The notes: a model not told the origin generated them from the sequence alone. A stretch of 51,310 bases of DNA from an uncultured Alphaproteobacteria bacterium (GCA_902522585.1 CABYWI010000002.1:1-51310), one strand, 5' to 3'; shown: positions 32,206 to 46,423, numbered from the stretch's first letter. Program-made: numbers and translations.

Positions 32206-32639
32206 GTTTTACCGCATTATCTCTAAAACTTATAATTTTTATTATTTTTCAATACTTTTTTGTTATAAAAACCTCATATAGTAGTCACTTAGAGGTTAAA
32301 GTTACAGGCTTTGATAATGCTACAAGTCCTATCTATGTATGGGGATATGATCGAAAATTCTATTTTGATGATAAATCAGCACCATTATTCATGGTGCAAG
32401 AAATTGACGTAAATAGCTTTCTTAATATCAGCCTAAAAGCGTTTCCTCATATTGTTGTCGGTTTATTTGTCTTCCAAGATACAGATGGGAATGGTGAATT
32501 TACTTTAGACTTTAAGGGAGAACCTTTAGAACCCTATGGATTTTCTCTTAATCCAAAAAAAAATTATCAAGATACAATCTTTGAGGATATCGCTTTCGAT
32601 ATGCAAAAATTCGAGCTTGTAGAGATTAAACTTAAGTAA
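32199..32639 (+). CDS. DUF2141-family exported protein
   Basis: 146 aa. A long N-terminal signal sequence (residues about 8-30) precedes a beta-sandwich domain with the family marks FQDTDGNGEFTLDF, a Glu-Pro-x-x-x-Tyr-Gly-Phe segment (EPYGF) and FEDIAFDM. It is probably periplasmic or surface-located; the function is unknown. The ATG overlaps a DnaA-box-like 9-mer. The gene ends with an 8-nt overlap with the convergent cysN/C gene. Confidence 0.8.
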   Translation: MHSFTALSLKLIIFIIFQYFFVIKTSYSSHLEVKVTGFDNATSPIYVWGYDRKFYFDDKSAPLFMVQEIDVNSFLNISLKAFPHIVVGLFVFQDTDGNGEFTLDFKGEPLEPYGFSLNPKKNYQDTIFEDIAFDMQKFELVEIKLK

Positions 32640-34497
32640 TTATTCCCAAAATTTTCTTTAAGCTTTGAGTTAGGGAAGTTTTTGAAGTATCGATAGTTAA
32701 TTCTGGATTTAAAGGTTTTTCATAGGGGCTATTGATACCAGTAAAGTTTGGAATTTCTCCATTTCGAGCTTTTTTATACAAACCTTTAGGGTCTCGTTGC
32801 TCTGCAATTTTTAAAGGAGTTGAGATAAATATTTCTTTAAATTCTTCAGATTGAAATAATGAGCGTGCCATTTCTCTTTCTATGCGAAAAGGTGAAATAA
32901 AAGCAGTGATAACAATTAAACCCGCATCACACATTAATTTTGCTACCTCAGCTACACGTCGAATATTTTCAACTCGATCTTTATCTGTAAAACCAAGGTC
33001 CTTGTTAAGACCATGACGGATATTATCACCATCAAGTACATATGTTTTTTTTCCTTCGGCATACAGTTGTTTCTCTAAAGCATCTGCAATTGTAGATTTG
33101 CCAGAACCCGACAGTCCAGTGAGCCAAAGTACTTGCCCTTTATGCCCATTCATTTTTTCTCTTAATTCTTTTGTAATGCTCAGTGATTGTAAGTGAATAT
33201 TTTGTGCACGTCGTAATGCAAAATTGATCATCCCAACGCCTATAGTTTGATTGCTGATTGGATCAATAATAATCATTGAACCCATATTTTTATTTTCTTG
33301 ATAAGACATGAAAGGAACATTTTTATTTAGGGAAACAGTTACTTCCGCAACATCATTTAAGTCTAATTGTTTACCGGGGGAGTGCTCCAAGGTATTGACG
33401 TTATAGATTTTTTTGATGTCTAATATTTTGATACTGCTGGAGTTATTATGAATTTTGGCAATGTAAGATCTTCCAGAAAAACAATTTTCCTCAGACATCC
33501 AAATCATATTGATATTAAATTGATCAGCGCTCTCAACAATCGAGTCTTTTTTACAAATAATATCTCCACGCGAAATATCGATTTCTTTATTTAAAGTTAG
33601 GGTAATGCTATGTCTATTGGAGGATGATTTTATTGATTTATCGCCAATAAATATATCTTTTACTTTAGCTTTCTGATTGGAAGGAACTGTTCGAATTTCT
33701 TCTCCAACCTTGATATTTCCAGAGACAATGGTCCCTGAGTATCCACGAAAATCTAAATTAGGTCGGTTTACTTTTTGAACAGGTAAAATAAATTTAGAAG
33801 ACTTTGATGCAGTTACTTTAACAGTTTCTAAGTAACTAAAGAGAGTCTTTTCAGAGTACCACTTCATCATTTTGGACTTTTCATAAACGTTATCACCTTT
33901 GAGTGCAGAGATAGGAATACTTTGAATATTTTCAAAATTTAAATTTTCTGCAAAGCTTCGATAATTTCGATCAATTTGTTGATAGGTTTTTTGATCAAAA
34001 TCAACCAAATCCATTTTATTAATAGCTAAGATTACTTTTTTAATTCCTAGAAGAGATACAATAAAAGAATGACGTTTGGTTTGGGTCATTACACCGTTTC
34101 GAGCATCCACCAATAAGATTGCCAAGTCAGCTGTGGAGGCACCAGTGGCCATATTACGGGTGTATTGCTCATGACCAGGGGTATCTGCCACAATAAACTT
34201 TCTTTTACTACTAGAAAAAAAACGATAGGCAACATCAATAGTAATTCCTTGTTCTCGTTCTGCTGATAAACCATCTACAAGTAAAGCGAAGTCAATCTCT
34301 TCACCTTGAGTGCCATGTTTTTGTGAGTCTTTTTTTAAAGAAGTGACTTGATCATCAAAAATCATTTGAGACTCATAAAGCATTCTTCCAATAAGAGTAC
34401 TCTTTCCATCATCCACAGATCCACAAGTTATAAAACGAAGAAGATCAAGTGATGCTTGTTCTTTGAGATATTGATTAATGACACTTGAATTTTTCAT
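32632..34497 (-). CDS. cysNC: Fused sulfate adenylyltransferase large subunit / adenylylsulfate kinase
   Basis: 621 aa. Residues 1 to about 440 are CysN, an elongation-factor-like GTPase with GSVDDGKS (26-33), DTPGHEQY and NKMD, which drives APS formation together with CysD. From about 445 the protein is CysC, with P-loop GLSGSGKST (461-469) and VLDGDNIRHGLN, which phosphorylates APS to PAPS. It overlaps the cysD stop by 1 nt at 34497, so a 1:1 complex is likely. cysQ, on the opposite side of cysD, removes PAP. No cysH, cysI or sulfotransferase gene is in the window. Confidence 0.95.
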   Translation of the reverse strand: MKNSSVINQYLKEQASLDLLRFITCGSVDDGKSTLIGRMLYESQMIFDDQVTSLKKDSQKHGTQGEEIDFALLVDGLSAEREQGITIDVAYRFFSSSKRKFIVADTPGHEQYTRNMATGASTADLAILLVDARNGVMTQTKRHSFIVSLLGIKKVILAINKMDLVDFDQKTYQQIDRNYRSFAENLNFENIQSIPISALKGDNVYEKSKMMKWYSEKTLFSYLETVKVTASKSSKFILPVQKVNRPNLDFRGYSGTIVSGNIKVGEEIRTVPSNQKAKVKDIFIGDKSIKSSSNRHSITLTLNKEIDISRGDIICKKDSIVESADQFNINMIWMSEENCFSGRSYIAKIHNNSSSIKILDIKKIYNVNTLEHSPGKQLDLNDVAEVTVSLNKNVPFMSYQENKNMGSMIIIDPISNQTIGVGMINFALRRAQNIHLQSLSITKELREKMNGHKGQVLWLTGLSGSGKSTIADALEKQLYAEGKKTYVLDGDNIRHGLNKDLGFTDKDRVENIRRVAEVAKLMCDAGLIVITAFISPFRIEREMARSLFQSEEFKEIFISTPLKIAEQRDPKGLYKKARNGEIPNFTGINSPYEKPLNPELTIDTSKTSLTQSLKKILGIIT

Positions 34498-35957
34498 TAA
34501 AAATAACCCTCTAGTTTTTTCTTTTCCATCGAATTACTAGAATCTGCATCAATTGCTCTTCCTTGACGCTCAGAGGTTTTAGATTGAAGTAATTCTAAGA
34601 CAATACTCTCTAAGCTATCTGCTTCAGACTCAATCGCACCAGTTAAGGGATAACAACCCAATGTTCGAAAACGTATTTTTTTTAATTCAATTTTTTCATG
34701 GGGCTGTAAGTTTAGTCGATCGTCATCCACCATAATGAGCATCCCGTCTCTATTTATTACTGGCCTTGTTTTGGCAAAATAAAGCGGAACAATGGGGATT
34801 TGTTCTTGATAGATATATTGCCAAATATCTAATTCAGTCCAATTGGATAAGGGAAATACTCGAATACTCTCAGATTTATTGACTTTTGCGTTATATAAAT
34901 TCCAAAGTTCTGGTCGCTGATTTTTGGGATCCCATTGATGAGAAGCAGTTCGAAAGGAAAAAATTCTCTCTTTGGCTCGAGATTTTTCCTCATCTCGACG
35001 AGCACCACCAAAAGCAGCATCAAATTGATACTGATTTAAAGCTTGTTTGAGGCCTTGTGTCTTCATGATATCAGTATGAACAGACGATCCATGATCAAAA
35101 GGATTAATATTTGATTTAACTCCTTCGGGGTTAATATGAGTTATTAGTTTCATATTAGATTTTTTAGCCACCCAATTTCGAAACAAATACATTTCTCTGA
35201 ATTTCCATCTTGTATCTACATGTATTAATGGAAATGGAGGAGGGCTAGGGTAAAAAGCTTTCTGAGATAAATGAAGCATCACTGAGCTATCTTTACCAAC
35301 TGAATACAACATCACTGGGTTTTTGGTTTCACTTACAACTTCTCTTATTATATGAATACTTTCTGCTTCTAAATCTGAGAGATAACTATTTTGTTTCAGA
35401 CTAAAACTTTTAGTGAATGTAGTTTTTGTAGGGTCAACTTCTGTGGTTTGAAAAATATGATTAGGAAATTCTAATTGATATTTATTTTTAGGTGAAGGAA
35501 ATTTAAAGTCTTGAAATTTTTTAAGTAATTCTTGATTGGGAAAAAGTACAATATTTTTTTTTCGAAGTTTCGATAAGTATTTTATTCCTTCATATATATC
35601 CTTCATTTGATTGGTCTTCACTTTTACCCAAAGTCTTCCTTTTCGGCGGTCATTAGCAAAAATAAATTTATTATTTTTAATTTCAAAGAATTGAATAAAT
35701 AAAATTAATTTTCTTTGTCTTTCATACTCTTGAATAAAATAATTTTGAATTAAGGGATTAATTTTTTCATTCATAGTTTTATTAAAATTTTTAAGATCGA
35801 TATTATCAGGAAGGAAGCTTTCTTTTTCTACCCATCTTTCATATGAGCGTTTTGTTTTAAAAATTTTTTTTTGAGATAAATATTTAAAATGACTATCTGT
35901 ATCCCAAGCAGGATGTTTTAATGATGGGTTATTGTTATAAAATAAAGTAGGATTCAT
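34497..35957 (-). CDS. cysD: Sulfate adenylyltransferase small subunit with a large N-terminal extension
   Basis: 486 aa against about 300 for ordinary CysD. The C-terminal 295 residues (from [15 protein letters not shown], about 192) are a complete CysD: PP-loop YSVGKDSS (218-225), [24 protein letters not shown] and the C-terminal QGRAIDAD region. Residues 1-190 are an extra basic, aromatic-rich domain (for example [18 protein letters not shown]) with no signal peptide or membrane segment, and I do not recognise it. It is in frame with no internal stop and has neighbouring codon use. The extension might bind the CysN/C partner, a regulator or nucleic acid. The start is ATG 35957. Confidence 0.9.
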   Translation of the reverse strand: MNPTLFYNNNPSLKHPAWDTDSHFKYLSQKKIFKTKRSYERWVEKESFLPDNIDLKNFNKTMNEKINPLIQNYFIQEYERQRKLILFIQFFEIKNNKFIFANDRRKGRLWVKVKTNQMKDIYEGIKYLSKLRKKNIVLFPNQELLKKFQDFKFPSPKNKYQLEFPNHIFQTTEVDPTKTTFTKSFSLKQNSYLSDLEAESIHIIREVVSETKNPVMLYSVGKDSSVMLHLSQKAFYPSPPPFPLIHVDTRWKFREMYLFRNWVAKKSNMKLITHINPEGVKSNINPFDHGSSVHTDIMKTQGLKQALNQYQFDAAFGGARRDEEKSRAKERIFSFRTASHQWDPKNQRPELWNLYNAKVNKSESIRVFPLSNWTELDIWQYIYQEQIPIVPLYFAKTRPVINRDGMLIMVDDDRLNLQPHEKIELKKIRFRTLGCYPLTGAIESEADSLESIVLELLQSKTSERQGRAIDADSSNSMEKKKLEGYF

Positions 35958-36041
35958 AGTAATAAAACTTTATGACGTATTTTCGCAAATTTACTAAAAT
36001 TTATTCAAATGTATATAAAAAAATCATTAATATAATTGAAA

Positions 36042-36803
36042 ATGGAAATATTTAACAAATTACGACATTTTGAATTAGTTGATCAAATCATCCCTTGTTT
36101 AGAGCATTGTGGTCAAAAAATTATGGAAATTTATGGTGATTTTAATGTCGATGTGCAAATTAAAGATGATAATAGCCCATTAACTAAAGCCGATTTAGCT
36201 TCCAATCAGATTATTAGCGAGTGTCTTTTATCTTCTACCTACCCAACAATATCTGAGGAGTCTGATGATATTTATACAAAAGCATCAAAATATTGGTTAG
36301 TTGATCCTCTGGATGGGACGAAGGAATTTATTAAAAAGAATGGTGAATTTACTATCAATATTGCTTTAATTGAAAATCGATATCCCATTGAGGGCTATGT
36401 ATATTCACCCACCATGAAATCTCTATACGTTGGAGGCATTAACAAAAATTCTTATAAAATAAAAGACTCAATTTTAGAACAGATACAAACTTCTCCAATT
36501 TCTGATCCTATCCGAATAGTTGCTAGTCGAAGTCATTTAAATGAAGAGACAAAAAAGTATATGTCTCAATTTCCTAAATATGAATTATTACGGTCAGGCA
36601 GTTCTATAAAACTCTGTATGGTCGCAGAGGGAAGGGCTGATGTTTATCCTCGTTTTGCTCCTACCTCAGAATGGGATACTGCCGCTGCTCAAGCAGTCGT
36701 TGAAGGTGCAGGAGGATCAGTGCTAGATATCAATGGTGATAGGCTGATTTATCAAAAAGATAATATTTTAAATCCTCATTTTATTGTTAAAGGAAATGAG
36801 TAA
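36042..36803 (+). CDS. cysQ: 3'(2'),5'-bisphosphate nucleotidase
   Basis: 253 aa from ATG 36042 (an in-frame TTG lies 6 nt upstream). It belongs to the inositol-monophosphatase-like family: DDNSPLTKAD (about 43-52), EES motif, DPLDGTKEF (the metal-binding DPLDGT) and a C-terminal SEWDTAAAQAVVEGAGG. It hydrolyses PAP, the by-product of PAPS use, to AMP. It is divergent from cysD-cysNC across an 84-nt gap, forming a compact PAPS-making and PAP-recycling locus. Confidence 0.92.
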   Translation: MEIFNKLRHFELVDQIIPCLEHCGQKIMEIYGDFNVDVQIKDDNSPLTKADLASNQIISECLLSSTYPTISEESDDIYTKASKYWLVDPLDGTKEFIKKNGEFTINIALIENRYPIEGYVYSPTMKSLYVGGINKNSYKIKDSILEQIQTSPISDPIRIVASRSHLNEETKKYMSQFPKYELLRSGSSIKLCMVAEGRADVYPRFAPTSEWDTAAAQAVVEGAGGSVLDINGDRLIYQKDNILNPHFIVKGNE

Positions 36804-36804
36804 A

Positions 36805-37785
36805 TTACTTACTAGGATTTTTTTTTCGATAAGTTTTCTCTAAACTAACATCATCGACTTCTGTATATATTTGAGTTGTCGATAAAGAACCGTGTCCTAA
36901 AAGCTCTTGAATTACTCGTAAGTCACCACCATTTTTAAGTAGGTGAGTTGCAAAACTATGTCGAAGTGCGTGAGGGGTTGTTGTATTAGGAAGCCCTAAA
37001 TTAATTCTAGCCTGTTTTAAGTCTCTTTGAAATGCCGATGCCTTCAAGGGTGCGCCTCGGTCTCCAACAAAGATAGGTTCATTAGGTTCCAAGTCGTAAG
37101 GTATCTCTTGTAAATAATTTTCGACTGAATGATAAACAATATTTAGCATAGGAATCATTCTTTCTTTATTACCTTTGCCCATTACTGTAATGGAGCCCTT
37201 TTCAGTTAAATGATTTTTTGTGATAGAAAGAGCTTCTGCAATTCGTAAACCACAACCATATAGCAAATAGAGAAGGGCTAGATTTCTTTTTTGCACCCAG
37301 CTTTTTTTGGATATTTTGACCAGTTCTTCCATGAGTTGATCAATTTGCTCCTCTGTAATGGGTTTGGGTAGAGATTTTGGAATTTTAGGATTTTTTAAAA
37401 GCTGTATTTCACTATAACCAAATTTGTAACCTTCAATTTTAGAAGAGGAAAATTTTAAAAAACTTTTTAAAGAGCTAATCGATCTACGTCGGGATCTTGC
37501 GGAGAGGGGTTTTTTGTAGACATTATTGTATTCTCGGGCTGTAGCCATATCAGCCACCCAGGCTCGAAATGTTTGAAGGTTCAAGTTTTGCAAAATTCCG
37601 TGAGATAAAGGTTCTTGATGATAGAATTGATAGAAGATTAAAAAATCACAAATATCATAACAGTACGATTGATAGGTATTCTCAGAGTAGCCTTTGATGT
37701 CTTTGAGGTGAAATAACCAACTTTCAAAATCATTGATCACAGACTTATCAACATTTGAATGTTCTAGGAGTTCTGTAAAATTCAT
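36805..37785 (-). CDS. xerC: Tyrosine recombinase, XerC-like
   Basis: 326 aa. An N-terminal SAM-like DNA-binding domain (residues about 15-115) is followed by the catalytic domain with Arg181 (GCGLRIAEA), a Lys in GKGNKER, His272-x-x-Arg275 (HALRHSFATHLL), His298 (LLGHGS) and the nucleophile Tyr307 (TQIYT). It resolves chromosome dimers at dif. Its place next to priA is usual for alphaproteobacterial xerC, and no phage or integron genes surround it. XerD cannot be excluded from sequence alone. Confidence 0.9.
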   Translation of the reverse strand: MNFTELLEHSNVDKSVINDFESWLFHLKDIKGYSENTYQSYCYDICDFLIFYQFYHQEPLSHGILQNLNLQTFRAWVADMATAREYNNVYKKPLSARSRRRSISSLKSFLKFSSSKIEGYKFGYSEIQLLKNPKIPKSLPKPITEEQIDQLMEELVKISKKSWVQKRNLALLYLLYGCGLRIAEALSITKNHLTEKGSITVMGKGNKERMIPMLNIVYHSVENYLQEIPYDLEPNEPIFVGDRGAPLKASAFQRDLKQARINLGLPNTTTPHALRHSFATHLLKNGGDLRVIQELLGHGSLSTTQIYTEVDDVSLEKTYRKKNPSK

Positions 37786-37820
37786 TTCATTATATTATAA
37801 GTAAGAATCGAATATAAAAA

Positions 37821-39893
37821 ATGCCTTATTATTATGAAGTTATCCCCCTAAGCCAGATTAATGAAGGTTTAACTTATCAATCAGATCAACAAATTTCTCT
37901 TGGGTCGATTGTTCAAATTCCCTTGAGAAAAAAATCTGCCGCGGGGGTTGTTTTATCTGAGACTAAACTTGAGGATATCACTTTTGATGTAAATAAAATT
38001 CTAAAAATTCACGAGACGTATGCTTACTTAATTAATCAAGAAAATTTAAATTTTTATCAATATCTCTCGAAACACTACTTTATCGATTTAGGGATGGTTT
38101 TTAAAATGGCTATTCAACAATATCCAGATACGCAACTAAAAAGTTTTTTGAGTTACAGAGGAAAAACTTTTTCATCTCAAAAAGATTTAACAAACACCTT
38201 CGAATTAAAACCTAAACAATTCAAAGAGCTTCTTAGCTCAAAAGAAATATCTTCGACTTCAAAAAACTTCCTTTTTCATCAAATGCAAAAAGAAATCAAA
38301 TTAAATCAAGAACAGCAAAAAATATTTGATGATATATGGCAGCATAAAAAACAAGGTTTTAAAACTCATTTGATTGATGGGGTAACGGGTTCTGGAAAAA
38401 CAGAATTATATCTAAAATTGATTGAAGAAACCTTAGTTCAAGGAGGTCAATCTCTAGTCTTGTTACCCGAAATAGCCCTCACTGAAGAATGGACAAAACG
38501 ATTTAAAAGTTATTTTGGATGTGAGCCTTTTGTATGGCATTCCAAACAAACTCGATCCCAAAAGAGTAGAATTTTACAATCTTTATTAAAAGGGGAGCCT
38601 TGTGTAGTCGTCGGTGCCCGATCCGCTGTCCTTTTACCTTTTGAAAACTTACAAATGTTGATTTGCGATGAAGAACATGACTCTTCTTATAAACAAGAAG
38701 AGGGACCTCGATATAATGCACGAGATATGGCGATTTATAAAGCCAAATGCTCTCAGAGTATCTGCACCTTGGTAAGCGCATCTCCCTCACTTGAGAGTTT
38801 GTATAATTCTGAAAATCAAAAAATTACCTCTCATCATTTAACTCAGCAGTTTCATCAAACGGCATTACCTCAAATTTCAATTATTGATATGAATGTCCAT
38901 AGGCCAAGTTCTAAAAGTTGGATTTCTAAAGAAATTTATGATGAGACGACTTCAGTTCTTAAAAGCAAAGGGCAAGTTTTATTTTTTTTAAATCGTCGAG
39001 GTTATTCTCCCACAAGAATTTGTTTGAGTTGTCACACAGCCATACAATGTCAACACTGTGCTGTGAATTTAGTTTATCATAAAAAAATTGACCGACTAAT
39101 TTGTCATCACTGTTCGAGTCTTTATGATCCTCAACAAATTTGTAAAATGTGCTCTGCTGATAAATTTGTTTCATTAGGCATTGGACTTGAGCGTCTTCAA
39201 GAAGAAGTGATGCGATTGTTTCCAGGATTTCAAAGCCAGGTTTTCTCTAGCGATACATTCAGCTCTAAAAAAAATAAAAAACTCATAATGAAAAAAATTT
39301 TCGATCAAGAAACTAATTTGCTCATTGGATCACAAATTATAGGTAAGTCATTTCATTTTCCCAATCTGAAGTTAGTCAATATTATCGATGGTGACTCGAG
39401 TTTATTTAGTCCTGATTTCCGAGCAATGGAGAAAACTTATCAATTACTTCAGCAGGTCGCTGGTCGATCTGGTAGAGAGGGCGAGAGAGGTAAGGTGCTC
39501 ATACAAACTTATAGTCCTCATCATCCAATTTTCCAAAGTATCAAAGATCAAAATAGAGATAATTTTATTAAAAATGAATTATCTCGAAGAAAACAAAGCC
39601 ATCTTCCTCCCTACGCTAAAATAGCCCAATTACAATTTATTCACCCTAACTACCCCGAGTTACGATCTATCTGTTTACAGGTCATAGAAACCTCTAAAAA
39701 GCTACAACTGGGAGTTCTTGGACCTACACCTTCTTTGATTCCATATAAAAAAAACCACTACCAAGAGAATTTTTACTTTAAAGAGACGTCTTATACTCAA
39801 TTAAGTAGCAAAATTTCAAAGTTATTATCTAAATTAAGCCCGAAAAATAAACGTTTTTTGCATATTGATATTGATCCCCTATCAATTGCTTGA
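37821..39893 (+). CDS. priA: Primosomal protein N' (replication restart helicase)
   Basis: 690 aa. An N-terminal 3'-binding domain (about 1-170) precedes the superfamily 2 helicase core: Walker A GVTGSGKTE (187-195), DEEH box (CDEEHDSSYKQEEGPRYNARD), and the later QVAGRSGR motif. Between the helicase lobes lies a zinc-binding region with paired cysteines from Cys401 (CLSC, CQHC, CHHC, CKMC). It reloads DnaB at collapsed forks. It is divergent from xerC (35-bp gap) and 64 nt upstream of atpH. Confidence 0.96.
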   Translation: MPYYYEVIPLSQINEGLTYQSDQQISLGSIVQIPLRKKSAAGVVLSETKLEDITFDVNKILKIHETYAYLINQENLNFYQYLSKHYFIDLGMVFKMAIQQYPDTQLKSFLSYRGKTFSSQKDLTNTFELKPKQFKELLSSKEISSTSKNFLFHQMQKEIKLNQEQQKIFDDIWQHKKQGFKTHLIDGVTGSGKTELYLKLIEETLVQGGQSLVLLPEIALTEEWTKRFKSYFGCEPFVWHSKQTRSQKSRILQSLLKGEPCVVVGARSAVLLPFENLQMLICDEEHDSSYKQEEGPRYNARDMAIYKAKCSQSICTLVSASPSLESLYNSENQKITSHHLTQQFHQTALPQISIIDMNVHRPSSKSWISKEIYDETTSVLKSKGQVLFFLNRRGYSPTRICLSCHTAIQCQHCAVNLVYHKKIDRLICHHCSSLYDPQQICKMCSADKFVSLGIGLERLQEEVMRLFPGFQSQVFSSDTFSSKKNKKLIMKKIFDQETNLLIGSQIIGKSFHFPNLKLVNIIDGDSSLFSPDFRAMEKTYQLLQQVAGRSGREGERGKVLIQTYSPHHPIFQSIKDQNRDNFIKNELSRRKQSHLPPYAKIAQLQFIHPNYPELRSICLQVIETSKKLQLGVLGPTPSLIPYKKNHYQENFYFKETSYTQLSSKISKLLSKLSPKNKRFLHIDIDPLSIA

Positions 39894-39957
39894 TGCGTCA
39901 TTTGTATGTTCTCATTCACTCGCATGATGTGATAAAAAAACCGGATTAATTAATAAT

Positions 39958-44355
<4,398 letters not shown>

Positions 44356-44357
44356 GA

Positions 44358-44723
44358 ATGATTAATCTAAAGGTCGTCTCTCCTCAAAAAGTTATTTTTG
44401 AAAAAGAAGTTGAAATGGCAGTTTTGCCAGGAGCGGAGGGTGATTTTGCAGCAATGGAAAATCACTCGCCCTTTATCAGCTCGTTACGACCTGGACAAAT
44501 GGCGATAATGGCCAATAATCAGCTACAGGAAAGCTTTTTTGTTTCTGGTGGTTTGGTCATGTTGAAAGATAAAACATGTGAGGTTCTTGTCGATCAAATT
44601 GAGTCTTTAGGTGAAATTAATAATTCGAACTATCAACAGACTAAAACCTATCAAGAATTAGATGGTAATGAAGCAGCTCAAGGCACCTTTGAGCAAGTCA
44701 TTAATTCCCCCTCTTATAAATAG
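44358..44723 (+). CDS. atpC: F1F0 ATP synthase subunit epsilon
   Basis: 121 aa. The N-terminal beta-sandwich (residues 1-85; VVSPQKVIFEKEVEMAVLPGAEGDF) is complete. Only about 36 residues follow and they do not look like the full two-helix C-terminal domain, so the inhibitory function of epsilon may be reduced. It ends the atp operon and overlaps the convergent rppH gene by 10 nt. Confidence 0.93.
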   Translation: MINLKVVSPQKVIFEKEVEMAVLPGAEGDFAAMENHSPFISSLRPGQMAIMANNQLQESFFVSGGLVMLKDKTCEVLVDQIESLGEINNSNYQQTKTYQELDGNEAAQGTFEQVINSPSYK

Positions 44724-45187
44724 TCTTTAAATTCTAACAAAAGTTTTTCATAAATTTTCTTTTTAAAAGAAACAATATTGGGTACTAAAAAATCTTTAGT
44801 AACCCATTTATAATCTGAGAACTCCGGATGCTTGGTATGAATATTGATATCCTTCTCTATTCCCTTAAATTTATATAAAAACCACTTTTGACGCTGGCCT
44901 TTGTATTTCCCCTTCCATAAAGTTTTCGCAAGATCCGAAGGAATAGAATAGTAATACCAGTCTTTGCTTTCGGTAAGAAGGTCGACCTTATCTTTTTTAA
45001 TTCCGACCTCTTCTTCCATTTCTCTTAAGGATGCGATAGAAGGAATTTCTTGAGCGTCAATCCCTCCTTGAGGCATTTGCCAAAAATTAGAGGGATGGTC
45101 TATTCTTTTTCCAACAAAAATTTCTTTTTTTTGATTGATGATCATCATTCCCACATTAGGGCGATAGTCTTTGGGATTAGATTTCAT
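44714..45187 (-). CDS. rppH: RNA pyrophosphohydrolase (Nudix)
   Basis: 157 aa. The Nudix box is GGIDAQEIPSIASLREMEEEVGI, matching Gx5Ex7REUxEExGU, near residues 42-64. PNVGMMIINQKKEIFVGKR and FWQMPQGG are typical of RppH/YgdP, which removes pyrophosphate from RNA 5' ends, here possibly also hydrolysing diadenosine polyphosphates. Its ATG overlaps the ctpA stop by one base (TAATG) and it is last in the minus-strand obgE-to-rppH block. Confidence 0.92.
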   Translation of the reverse strand: MKSNPKDYRPNVGMMIINQKKEIFVGKRIDHPSNFWQMPQGGIDAQEIPSIASLREMEEEVGIKKDKVDLLTESKDWYYYSIPSDLAKTLWKGKYKGQRQKWFLYKFKGIEKDINIHTKHPEFSDYKWVTKDFLVPNIVSFKKKIYEKLLLEFKDYL

Positions 45188-46413
45188 TAATTAAGAACAG
45201 CGATAGTCTTTACAGCATCTACGGCACGAGAGAGCTGATAGTCTTGTTCTAAAATATCCGTCGATGTAGCCTCTTCTTCATTTCCATCAGTGGTCTCGTT
45301 ATCTAACGCTTCTTTATAGTCAGACTCTCGGAAGGTGAAATAGTTATCAATGATATTTAATTCTGCTCGTGGAACCACCACGTCTGGTTCAATACCCACA
45401 GCTTGAATAGAGTCTCCGCTTGGGGTGTAGTATTTCGCTATAGTTAATCGTATTGCCCCACTATCAATTGGCACAATTGTTTGAACAGAACCTTTACCAA
45501 AGGATTTCATTCCCATGATTACAGCTCGATCGTGATCTTGGAGTGCGCCTGCCACAATTTCAGATGCGGATGCAGAACCTTCATTAATCAGTATTACTAA
45601 AGGTTTTTCGTTAATTAAATCACCTTTTTTCGCGGAAAACACTTGGACGTCATTTTTTTCTCTTCCTCGAACAGACACGATCTCACCCTGTTCTAAGAAA
45701 AGATCAGAAACTGATACAGACTCTGTTAATAAACCTCCTGGATTATTTCGAAGATCAAGCACATAACCGATCGGAGGATTTTCACTTTCCTCTAACTCTT
45801 TAATACTGTCTTTTAAGCCTGAAGTTGTTTGCTCATTAAATGTACTGACTCGAAGAACGCCCACATCATTTAAAATACGGTGCTTTACCGATGCCATTTT
45901 AATAGTGTCTCTTACAAGCTCTACATCGAAAGGTTCTTCAGCACCTCGAATGATGGTGATGGTAATAGGGGTCCCTACTTCACCTCGCATAATATCAATA
46001 GCTTCTTTTAAGTTCATATCAACGACAGACTCACCATTTAAGTGGGTGATATAATCTCCTGCTTGAATACCTGCTTTATCTGCAGGGGTATCATCAATAG
46101 GAGAGATAATTTTAATGAAACCTTTGTCTGTTGTAATTTCAATTCCAAGTCCACCAAAGGTGCCCGAAGTATCCATTTGCATTTCTTTATAGACTTCTTC
46201 ATTCATATAACTGGAATGAGGGTCAAGAGCTTGAAGCATTCCATTTAATGCTTTTTCAACTAACTCTTTATCGGTGAGTTCTTCGACATATTGATCTTTT
46301 ACTCTATTGTAAACTTCATTAAAAATACTTAGCTGGCGATACGTTTCTTTAGTATCAGCAAAACTTGAAGGAGCATGAAAGGCAAAAAGAAAAATTAAAA
46401 TATATTTAAACAT
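45187..46413 (-). CDS. ctpA: Carboxy-terminal processing protease (S41)
   Basis: 408 aa from ATG 46413, which gives a standard Sec signal peptide (MFKYILIFLFAFHAPSSFA|D); the longer open frame to 46497 lies within rsfS and adds no sensible sequence. A PDZ domain (GLGIEITTDKGFI to NGESVVDM) is followed by the S41 protease core with the serine motif GSASASE (Ser near 280-284) and the catalytic Lys in KSFGKGSVQ. It is a periplasmic tail-specific protease. It follows rsfS by 10 nt. The EnvC-like peptidase gene often upstream of ctpA is absent. Confidence 0.94.
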   Translation of the reverse strand: MFKYILIFLFAFHAPSSFADTKETYRQLSIFNEVYNRVKDQYVEELTDKELVEKALNGMLQALDPHSSYMNEEVYKEMQMDTSGTFGGLGIEITTDKGFIKIISPIDDTPADKAGIQAGDYITHLNGESVVDMNLKEAIDIMRGEVGTPITITIIRGAEEPFDVELVRDTIKMASVKHRILNDVGVLRVSTFNEQTTSGLKDSIKELEESENPPIGYVLDLRNNPGGLLTESVSVSDLFLEQGEIVSVRGREKNDVQVFSAKKGDLINEKPLVILINEGSASASEIVAGALQDHDRAVIMGMKSFGKGSVQTIVPIDSGAIRLTIAKYYTPSGDSIQAVGIEPDVVVPRAELNIIDNYFTFRESDYKEALDNETTDGNEEEATSTDILEQDYQLSRAVDAVKTIAVLN

Positions 46414-46423
46414 CGATTTAAAT

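Noticed and set aside
36805-37785. Integrase of a mobile element
   Set aside because: The recombinase has XerC-like length and sits beside priA, with no attachment-site duplication, tRNA junction or phage genes nearby.
39894-39957. Promoter for the atp operon
   Set aside because: TTGTAT (39902-39907) could be a -35, but no acceptable -10 lies at 16-18 bp spacing, so I do not list it.
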